Shown: positions 57,489-64,000 of the stretch, piece after piece | How the letters are laid out: each line of letters starts with the position of its first letter | Numbering within the stretch: the first letter of the stretch is position 1 | From: Enterococcus sp. 4G2_DIV0659 | GTDB lineage: Bacteria; Bacillota; Bacilli; Lactobacillales; Enterococcaceae | Direction of reading: 5' to 3' | Assembly (NCBI RefSeq): GCF_002140715.2 | Contig: NZ_NGLE02000001.1 | Coordinates: 925,001-989,000 of the forward strand | Length of the DNA stretch: 64,000 nt | Made by a program: the position numbers and the translations under genes | Notes under the pieces: model-generated | What the model was told of the DNA's origin: nothing | Database searches by the model: none | What the model saw: the letters and a program-made list of their open reading frames with translations, nothing else

Positions 57489-58121
57489 TTATTTTGCTAA
57501 ACCATGCTGAAAGGCATAAATAGCCGCTTGTGTACGATCTTCTACATCTAGCTTAGCTAAAATATTTGATACATGGGTCTTAACTGTTTTAAGTGTAATA
57601 AATAGCTCATCAGCAATTTCTTGATTACTACGCCCTTTTGCGATCAACATTAAAATTTCGTGTTCTCGGTTCGTTAAGTCTTCATGCAGAACAGGCTCTT
57701 GTTTTTTAGTCAAACGCTCCATCATTTTGGTCGTGACTTCTGGCTCTAATACACGCTCTCCCCTTGAAATCGCTCGGATTGCATTCGCAATTTCGTGTGC
57801 TGTGGACGTTTTCAAAAGATAGCCCGCAGCGCCGGCTTCAATGGCAGGATAAACTTTTTCATCATCAATAAAACTTGTAACGATAATAATTCGAGCTTGC
57901 GGCCAATCCTTTAAAATTGCTTTGGTTGATTCAATACCATCCATTTCATCCATAACTAAGTCCATCAAAATCACGTCTGGACGTAATTCTAATGCTTTTT
58001 CATAACCAATACGACCATTTTCAGCTTCTCCAACAACTTCAATATCTTCTTGTATTGACAAATAAGAGGATACGCCTAATCGTACCATTTCATGGTCATC
58101 CACTAACATCACTTTGATCAC
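57489..58121 (-). CDS. liaR: LiaR response regulator
   Basis: A 210-residue NarL/LuxR-type regulator. Receiver domain with acceptor Asp54 ([13 protein letters not shown]) and Lys about 104; C-terminal LuxR helix-turn-helix ([40 protein letters not shown]). It controls envelope stress genes when phosphorylated by LiaS. In enterococci this route is linked with daptomycin tolerance. It is the last gene of liaFSR, 84 bases after liaS. Confidence 0.93.
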   Translation of the reverse strand: MIKVMLVDDHEMVRLGVSSYLSIQEDIEVVGEAENGRIGYEKALELRPDVILMDLVMDEMDGIESTKAILKDWPQARIIIVTSFIDDEKVYPAIEAGAAGYLLKTSTAHEIANAIRAISRGERVLEPEVTTKMMERLTKKQEPVLHEDLTNREHEILMLIAKGRSNQEIADELFITLKTVKTHVSNILAKLDVEDRTQAAIYAFQHGLAK

Positions 58122-58205
58122 TTGATATTTCCTCCTTAAATTAAAAACGTAATGGCTCGTTCAGTATAAAAGATTTGCATTAGATATGCATACACATTAA
58201 ACAGA

Positions 58206-59273
58206 TTAATCTACAACAGGAACTTTGATTTCTACGCTAGTTCCCTGTCCCTTAAAACTGATAATCTTAACGATACCACCCATACCAGCTACACGCTCTC
58301 GAATATTTTTTAACCCATAGCTTCCAGCTTTATTCTCATTTTCATTCATATCAAAACCAACACCGTCATCAACCAAACGTAATAAAACATTTTTATCTAC
58401 TTGGTGCAAATAAACTTCAAGTTCTTTTGCTTTGGCATGCCGTAATGTATTAGAAAGCAACTCTTGGACGATTCTAAAAAGATGGTCTTCAATACTGCTG
58501 TTCAAATGAACATCTTCAACATCCCAAGTCAACTCAATTTTAATTTTGGTTTGCAATTCTTTTAATAATTGTTCAATCCCTTTTCGTAAACTTTTTCCTT
58601 CCAAACTTACAGGACGTAAATGAAGTAACAATGCCCGCATTTCAGACTGGGAAGCATTGATAATATCTGTTACCATCACTAATTGCTTACGAAACATCTC
58701 TTGTGTCTCTGTTTTCTGGGCCTGCTCATTTAAAGCAGACATCATCATCATAGCAGCAAATAATTGCTGGCTAACAGAATCATGTAGTTCTCTTGCTAAG
58801 CGGTGACGCTCAGCTTCTAAAATTTCTTCTTTGGTTTCTCCATCCATAATTTGCGGACGGCTATTAAGCAGTTGTAACTCCTTTGACATCTCTAATAGCT
58901 TGGTTCTGATTTTTAAAATATCCTGATCTACTTCCCCAATGTATTGATCATTACTAGCGTGAGGAACACTCTTGGTGATCACCGGATTTTCGTAACTTCC
59001 TCTAGCTAATAAACGAAGTTTTTCTTCAATTCTACCATATTGTGCTTTCTGTACAATAGATACGAGTAAAAAGGTTGAAAGTCCTACTAAAAGAGAGATT
59101 AAAATCATATGGAAAATCAGCGGAATATAAAATATTTTTCGCTGAATTAGCTCCAACATCCAATTTTTTTGCTTAATTGAATGAAAATAAGAAAACAGAG
59201 TAATCAATACCACAATAAACGTGCTACATGCAGCATACAAAGAAAGCATCTGTCGTGATATTTTACCCGTCAT
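58206..59273 (-). CDS. liaS: LiaS sensor histidine kinase
   Basis: A 355-residue intramembrane-sensing kinase with two N-terminal helices (about 10-30 and 50-72), a HAMP-like segment, His164 in ERHRLARELHDSVSQQLF, and the catalytic GHKL domain (N box HLFRIVQELLSNTLRHAKA, G boxes VDDGVGFD and GSYGLKNIRERV). It has the short loop between helices typical for LiaS. It overlaps liaF by 4 bases. Confidence 0.93.
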   Translation of the reverse strand: MTGKISRQMLSLYAACSTFIVVLITLFSYFHSIKQKNWMLELIQRKIFYIPLIFHMILISLLVGLSTFLLVSIVQKAQYGRIEEKLRLLARGSYENPVITKSVPHASNDQYIGEVDQDILKIRTKLLEMSKELQLLNSRPQIMDGETKEEILEAERHRLARELHDSVSQQLFAAMMMMSALNEQAQKTETQEMFRKQLVMVTDIINASQSEMRALLLHLRPVSLEGKSLRKGIEQLLKELQTKIKIELTWDVEDVHLNSSIEDHLFRIVQELLSNTLRHAKAKELEVYLHQVDKNVLLRLVDDGVGFDMNENENKAGSYGLKNIRERVAGMGGIVKIISFKGQGTSVEIKVPVVD

Positions 59274-60001
59274 ACCCGAATCACCTCTATATCTCCTACC
59301 AATGTATTAGTAAGAATTTTCAAACGGCGATTGTTCGTATCAAAATCACTGCTATAAACTTTTAAGGATTCATTTTTTAAGTGATATTTTTCTTCTTCAA
59401 AATTCACATTCCCATAGAAAGTTGAATGCTCTAAAGTGACCGCAACACCAAGAGGAACTAAAATTCTGGTACGTCCAAATCCTTTACGAATAATGATAAT
59501 GTTATCTTCTTTAGGCAGTAATGTATTTCCTAGATCAACAATCGTATCTCCTGAGAGAATATCAATATTAATATCATCCCATTCATAAACATTGCTGCCT
59601 ATTCGCTCATTGGCAAACCACGGTCGCTTGAAACGACGACCACTTTTAGGTTCAACATTGGTCGTTTCTACCATAATCATTTGTTTTTTTCTCCAAGGTG
59701 CCCGCTGAGTGATATCTACACCAGCAATTTCTACCCCTTTTAATCCAACAAATAAGACACCAAATACTAACATCAACCAAAAAGCGGGACTGTTCATCAC
59801 GCCAATTAAGATCAAAATAACGCCTAATACTAATTGAAAATTATTAAAATTACTGCGATGAACTTTTTTCATTGCATAAATAACACTTAAAATTCCCAGG
59901 ACTAATAACACGACCAAACCTGGGTTATGTAAAATTTGCCATAAAGTTAAAATAAAAAGTAACGCTTCTACTACAATAAAAAAACGCCATGGGTTATTCA
60001 T
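59270..60001 (-). CDS. liaF: LiaF, inhibitor of LiaSR
   Basis: A 243-residue membrane protein: three to four N-terminal helices (to about residue 85) and a cytosolic C-terminal domain of beta strands (from about 130; DTIVDLGNTLLPKEDNIIIIRKGFGRTRILVPLGV). It keeps LiaS off without stress. The start is ATG at 60,001 with AAAGGGGG 6 bases before it; a 23-codon extension without a ribosome site is rejected. A TATACT at about 60,026-60,031 (minus strand) may be its -10, with no good -35, as expected for a LiaR-activated promoter. Confidence 0.9.
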   Translation of the reverse strand: MNNPWRFFIVVEALLFILTLWQILHNPGLVVLLVLGILSVIYAMKKVHRSNFNNFQLVLGVILILIGVMNSPAFWLMLVFGVLFVGLKGVEIAGVDITQRAPWRKKQMIMVETTNVEPKSGRRFKRPWFANERIGSNVYEWDDINIDILSGDTIVDLGNTLLPKEDNIIIIRKGFGRTRILVPLGVAVTLEHSTFYGNVNFEEEKYHLKNESLKVYSSDFDTNNRRLKILTNTLVGDIEVIRV

Positions 60002-60303
60002 TATAATCCCCCTTTCTATGAAATAAGTATACCTTAATTCCCATACTAATGTTAGTTGCTGCAGTCGCATTTTACTATAGGACTTTAGCCCTAATTTTCA
60101 CCAATCAGGCTGAAACAGAAAATGTTTAACGCCAAGAATTGAGTAGGAACTTTGCACCATCAGCTCACTACATCCACTGTATTCTACAACCATCGAATCT
60201 TATTTCCAAAACCTTCACTCCTTAGTACATTAATACTTAGAAGTTAATGTAATCGAAGCAGAACATAGTAGTTACTTGTGCTTTTAGCATTTATTCGTAC
60301 TTA

Positions 60304-60344
60304 GAGCCCAAAACAAAACTGATTTTTAGTTTTGTCCCGGGCTC
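60304..60344 (-). terminator. Hairpin downstream of greA
   Basis: GAGCCC(GGG)ACAAAACT pairs with AGTTTTGT(TTT)GGGCTC on the minus strand. The stem has an internal loop and no true U-tract, so termination may be partial. The rest of 60,032-60,303 shows nothing else I can name. Confidence 0.5.
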
Positions 60345-60381
60345 ATGATGATTCGATTTAGTAAATATTTTGCTGTTATCT

Positions 60382-60855
60382 TTAGCTCACTTTTGTAATT
60401 TTAACTTGCATATCTCCGCCTGGTGTTGCAATTGCAACTTGATCATCCAAGCGTTTACCTATCAACGCTTGAGCAATTGGTGAATCATTTGAGATTTTAC
60501 CAGAAAAAGGATCTGCTTCAGCACTTCCTACAATGGTATACTCTTCTTCTTCCCCATCAGGTAATTCGATAAAGGTCACTGTCTTTCCGATTGACACTTC
60601 ATCTGAATCAACGCCATCATTGTCAATGATTTGCGCAAAGCGAATCATATTCTCTAAGGTCGTGATTTTACCTTCTACAAAAGCTTGCTCATCTTTTGCT
60701 GATTCGTATTCTGAGTTTTCTGATAGATCACCAAAGCTTCTAGCAATTTTTATACGTTCAACGATTTCTTTTCGTTTAACTGTTTTTAGTTCTTCTAATT
60801 CTTGTTCTAATTTTTCTTTCCCTTCAAGGGTCATAGGAAATACTTTTTCTACCAT
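60382..60855 (-). CDS. greA: Transcription elongation factor GreA
   Basis: A 157-residue protein with the N-terminal coiled coil ([52 protein letters not shown] with the acidic tip) and C-terminal FKBP-like domain ([30 protein letters not shown]). It helps RNA polymerase cleave stalled transcripts. Length is standard. AAGGAG is before the ATG. Confidence 0.96.
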   Translation of the reverse strand: MVEKVFPMTLEGKEKLEQELEELKTVKRKEIVERIKIARSFGDLSENSEYESAKDEQAFVEGKITTLENMIRFAQIIDNDGVDSDEVSIGKTVTFIELPDGEEEEYTIVGSAEADPFSGKISNDSPIAQALIGKRLDDQVAIATPGGDMQVKITKVS

Positions 60856-61048
60856 ACTAATTTCTCCTTCTTAACTTACTACATTGTCTGATTTTGTTTT
60901 CATTGAAAAATTCCGCTTTCAATCCAGAAAAGAGTACCACGCTTTAAGCAAATTGTAAATAATATTCACTTAATTTTTATAATTCTGATAGAAAATTTAG
61001 TCAATTATCAGAACTATTTTCCTTCATTGGTCATCTATTCTGGTTAAA

Positions 61049-61083
61049 GCGAAACGAGCCGCCTATCTTATAGGTTGGCTCGT
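61049..61083 (-). terminator. mltG terminator
   Basis: ACGAGCC/GGCTCGT with an inner CCTAT/ATAGG stem, followed on the minus strand by TTTCGC. The T-run is short. Confidence 0.65.
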
Positions 61084-61107
61084 AATAATAGTACGCAAAT
61101 TTAAAGA

Positions 61108-62526
61108 CTATTCACTTTTTTGAGTTTCTTTATTTACATATTTAGCAACAAATTCTTGATGCTCTTCATAGGTTTCAGCAAAATAAACATTTCCTGTTGA
61201 AATATCAGCAACGAAATAAAGATAATTATTCGGTGTTGGATTCAACACTGCGTTAATCGCTTGCTCACTAGGACTATCCATTGGTCCTGGCCCATAACCA
61301 GTATTTTTATAGAGGTTATAAGGTGAATCTACTTCTAGGTCAGTATAAGAAACCAATTCTTTATGCTCACCTAACGCATATAAAATGGAAATATCTGATT
61401 GTAACGGCATATTTGCAGCAATGCGGTTGAAGAAAACTTGGGCAATTTTTTTGCGATCCTCTTCTTTTACCCCTTCTTTTTCAACAAGTGATGCCAATGT
61501 CAAAACTTGATGAATGGTCATTCCTTTTGCATGAACCATCGGAATAAATGGTTCCATTACATTGTTCGATTTATCAATCATTTTTTCGACAAACTCTTCT
61601 AGTGTTATCTCTTTGTAGTAATCATACGTAGCGGGGAATAGGTACCCTTCAAAGCGATAACGAACATCTGTCGCTTGCGCCACACTACCTAATAGTTCAG
61701 GGTATTTTTGATTCATCGTGTTGAAAAATTCTTGATTTTCCATTAATTCAATAAATTGGTTTTTCTTAAATTTTGTATTTTTTTCGATTGCATCCCCAAT
61801 TTTATCAATATCAAATCCTTCTGGTATCGTTACTTTTCCATCCGCAAGTTGCGTAGGTTCTGCTGTACCGCCTTCTCGCAATAAAGTACCAATCTCATCT
61901 AGCGACATGTCAGGTGACATTTGATAATAACCAGCTTGAAAATTGGTTAAATTTTTAAATTTTGCATAGTAATTAAAAACCATACCGCTTTTGATTACTT
62001 TACTTTCTTCCAAGATACTTGCAATTTTTTTATTAGATGAGTCTTCTGGAATATGAACTTGAACTAATTTATTATCTTTTTTGTTTAATGGTTGTAATCC
62101 TGCATCTACATATTTATAAAAGGTAAAACCGAAAATAGCAATTACCAATAATAAAACAGAGGCTACAATCAATACGATTCGACTCACAATTCGATCTTCT
62201 CGTTTTCTAGTTCGTTTATTCTCAGGTTCTTTTTTAGGCGCTTGCCTATTGCTTTCTAATGGTTCATTGTTAATTGTTGAATGATGCTCTGCACTTCTGG
62301 AACCAACAGATTCCATGTTTTCTAGAGTCACCGGCTCTTCCTGCTTATTGTAATGTGCATTTTCTCTATTATATTCTGCTTCGTTATGCTGCGATAAATT
62401 CTGAGCGTTATGTTCAGAGGAAGCTGAATCATCATTACCAATATCTTCTCCTCGCAATGAACGCAAGACTTGGTCTTTAAATGAAGACGTGGAATGATCT
62501 TGATTATTTTGGTTATCATCTGCCAA
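61108..62526 (-). CDS. mltG: Endolytic murein transglycosylase MltG
   Basis: A 472-residue protein. The first 115 residues are hydrophilic and disordered (many Asn, Gln, Ser, Glu), then one membrane helix (IVLIVASVLLLVIAIFGFTFYK), a LysM-like part (VQVHIPEDSSNKKIASIL) and the YceG catalytic domain with the LVEKEGVKEEDR Glu, FNRIAANMPLQSD and LYKNTGYGPGPMDSPSEQAI. It cuts nascent glycan strands in peripheral wall synthesis. The long N-terminal cytoplasmic tail is typical of cocci. Confidence 0.94.
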   Translation of the reverse strand: MADDNQNNQDHSTSSFKDQVLRSLRGEDIGNDDSASSEHNAQNLSQHNEAEYNRENAHYNKQEEPVTLENMESVGSRSAEHHSTINNEPLESNRQAPKKEPENKRTRKREDRIVSRIVLIVASVLLLVIAIFGFTFYKYVDAGLQPLNKKDNKLVQVHIPEDSSNKKIASILEESKVIKSGMVFNYYAKFKNLTNFQAGYYQMSPDMSLDEIGTLLREGGTAEPTQLADGKVTIPEGFDIDKIGDAIEKNTKFKKNQFIELMENQEFFNTMNQKYPELLGSVAQATDVRYRFEGYLFPATYDYYKEITLEEFVEKMIDKSNNVMEPFIPMVHAKGMTIHQVLTLASLVEKEGVKEEDRKKIAQVFFNRIAANMPLQSDISILYALGEHKELVSYTDLEVDSPYNLYKNTGYGPGPMDSPSEQAINAVLNPTPNNYLYFVADISTGNVYFAETYEEHQEFVAKYVNKETQKSE

Positions 62527-62703
62527 AACAAATCCTCCTAACTTTCTATGGATCTTCTTTAACTTTTACCATTATACATGAAAGCTTTTTAAATTTAAAC
62601 TTTTTTAAAAAAAAGTCACTAACTTGTAAGAATTGTTTTAATTAGTTGATTTAATGAAAGTGAATAATATCAATACCGTATTTTCCCATCATTAAATTGT
62701 GTC

Positions 62704-62743
62704 TAAAAGCCGTACAATGCAAAAACGCATTGTACGGCTTTTA
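62704..62743. terminator. Terminator of nox
   Basis: A perfect 17-bp stem TAAAAGCCGTACAATGC/GCATTGTACGGCTTTTA with a 6-base loop; the T-runs are within the stem ends. It is the only feature found in 62,544-62,836 apart from the likely mltG promoter. Confidence 0.75.
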
Positions 62744-62836
62744 ACCTGCTTGTTTAGACCTTTAGTCATGTTTTTATGTGGAAACCAGAACTGGACTATG
62801 TCGCGTTTAGTTCATTCATTCATCTTTCTATAAAGA

Positions 62837-64000
62837 TTATTCTGCACTAAGAGCAGCCATTGTAATATAATTGTAAGGTTGATTAAAGTGAGGTAAGAAG
62901 AAAATATCTAATAATTTCAACTTATCAATGGTTACTTTTTCTTCAATAGCTAACGAGAACATATGAATCCCCATCGAAATATCCTCATATGAAGCCATTT
63001 GCGCACCGACGATGCGACGTGAGGCTTCTTCATATACAATTCTAATTTTTACTTTATTATTTTCCTTCATAAATCCAGGTTTTTGTAAATCTTCAAACTC
63101 AGTGTATTTTACTTTAAAGCCTAATTTTTCCGCTTCTTGAACGGTTAAACCTGTAGAAACCATGTGATAGCCAAAAATAGAAATCCCATTTGATCCTTGT
63201 ACACCGATAGATTCTAATGACGTCCCACCTATATTATGGGCTGCAACAATACCTGATCGAACCGCATTTGTCGCTAAGGCAATGTATGTTGTTTGTTGGA
63301 CAGCATTTGAAAAAATGGTTGAACAATCTCCTACAGCATAGACATTCGGATCGCTAGTTTGTTGATGTAAATCGACAAGGTATGCACCATTAGTAAATAA
63401 TTCTAAATGATCTTTACCTAATTCATTATTTGGTCTAAAACCAATAGCATTGATTACCAAGTCTACAGAATACTCTCCTTTATCCGTTACAATCGCTTCT
63501 ACTTTTTCCTGCCCTTTGTATTCTTTGGCTAACTCATTATAATGCAACTCAATGCCATTATCTGCTAATACTTTGTCCATATCATCTGTAAACCATTTAT
63601 CATAATAATTGGGTAAACATCTTTGCGCTGCATCAAATAATAACACTTTTTTGCCACGACGCTTCGCTGCTTCTGCAATTTCAACACCAATATAACCGGC
63701 TCCAATCACAGCAACTGTTTTAACCTCTTCTTTGGCCATAGCAGCATCTACGATTTGTCCATCTTGGAAAAGTTTTAGAAACTCAACATTTTTTAAACTA
63801 CGCCCCGGTATCTCAGGATTAATCGGTGCTGAACCTGTCGCCAAAATCAATTTATCGTAGCTTTCTGTAAATTCTTCTCCATTATGTTTTTTGCAGTGAA
63901 CGGTTTTTTGTTCAAAATCAACGCCTTCTACCGTTGTTTCCATATAGATTTTGGCTCCTTTTGTTTCGAAGGCTTCTTTATTCGTATAAAATAGGTTCTC
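62837..64000 (-). CDS. nox: NADH oxidase (water-forming), partial at right edge
   Basis: The C-terminal 387 residues of a flavin disulfide-reductase-like enzyme; the open frame continues past position 64,000, so the N terminus with the redox Cys is missing. LILATGSAP, AVIGAGYIGVEIAEAAKRRGKKVLLFD (NADH site) and DPNVYAVGDCSTIF (FAD) are present, and the tail LPHFNQPYNYITMAALSAE is typical of enterococcal Nox. It oxidises NADH with O2 to water. NADH peroxidase and CoA-disulfide reductase are the alternatives, less likely from the C terminus. Confidence 0.9.
   Translation of the reverse strand, partial: ENLFYTNKEAFETKGAKIYMETTVEGVDFEQKTVHCKKHNGEEFTESYDKLILATGSAPINPEIPGRSLKNVEFLKLFQDGQIVDAAMAKEEVKTVAVIGAGYIGVEIAEAAKRRGKKVLLFDAAQRCLPNYYDKWFTDDMDKVLADNGIELHYNELAKEYKGQEKVEAIVTDKGEYSVDLVINAIGFRPNNELGKDHLELFTNGAYLVDLHQQTSDPNVYAVGDCSTIFSNAVQQTTYIALATNAVRSGIVAAHNIGGTSLESIGVQGSNGISIFGYHMVSTGLTVQEAEKLGFKVKYTEFEDLQKPGFMKENNKVKIRIVYEEASRRIVGAQMASYEDISMGIHMFSLAIEEKVTIDKLKLLDIFFLPHFNQPYNYITMAALSAE

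Overview
The window is a low-GC Gram-positive chromosome segment, almost certainly Enterococcus. The 16S rRNA 5' variable region (minus strand, about 2,430-2,580) carries the GAGTGCTTGCACTC helix of the E. faecalis species group, with differences from E. faecalis itself that recall relatives such as E. haemoperoxidus or E. ureilyticus. That species-group placement is from memory, not a search. Gene content agrees: liaFSR, class Ib nrdHIEF, a double-domain feoA with feoB, sodA, an LCP protein and a water-forming Nox. Most genes are on the minus strand.

Layout. 1-3,060: rrn operon on the minus strand (23S 5' part, tRNA-Ala, 16S) behind three tandem promoters. 3,190-10,500: housekeeping genes (GNAT acetyltransferase, S1-domain protein, MalY/PatB-type C-S lyase, cyclophilin, ferredoxin-NADP reductase, small DUF1450 protein, PgpA-like protein, lipoprotein). 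A 780-base stretch at 8,829-9,609 has no convincing gene but holds a candidate structured RNA with its own promoter and terminator. 10,760-16,330: a type VII secretion (T7SS) polymorphic-toxin island. Two small LXG-partner genes, a full LXG toxin and its immunity gene are followed by decayed or truncated toxin 3' cassettes and further immunity genes. tRNA-Lys follows. 16,840-19,710: Fur-box-controlled feoA-feoB plus a tiny Cys-rich partner. 19,815-23,843: NrdR-box-controlled nrdHIEF. 23,918-26,840: AI-2E-type permease, MgtC-like protein and nagB with a NagR-type operator.

26,924-48,021 is a large surface-polysaccharide locus, read leftwards. A membrane coiled-coil protein comes first, then cpsC-D-B (chain length, tyrosine kinase, phosphatase). 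Next are pglF-pglD-pglE-pglC-like genes (UDP-diacetylbacillosamine and its transfer to lipid), a WbuB-like transferase with fnlA-fnlB-fnlC (UDP-L-FucNAc), a Wzy polymerase split by a frameshift, transferases, an O-acetyltransferase, the Wzx flippase and UDP-glucose dehydrogenase. An LCP ligase ends the locus. Together they predict a Wzx/Wzy-type glycan with QuiNAc4NAc (or a relative) at the reducing end, FucNAc and glucuronate, attached to the wall by the LCP protein.

48,112-64,000: dapF, sodA, DUF1189 membrane protein, ispG, 2-hydroxyacid dehydrogenase, GtrB-like glycosyltransferase, Mga-type regulator, HesB-like protein, KtrA, the liaF-liaS-liaR envelope-stress system, greA, mltG, and nox, which runs off the right edge.

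The least ordinary parts are the T7SS toxin cassette array, the frameshifted wzy in an otherwise complete cluster, the candidate RNA at 9,157-9,411 and the uncharacterised coiled-coil gene heading the polysaccharide locus.
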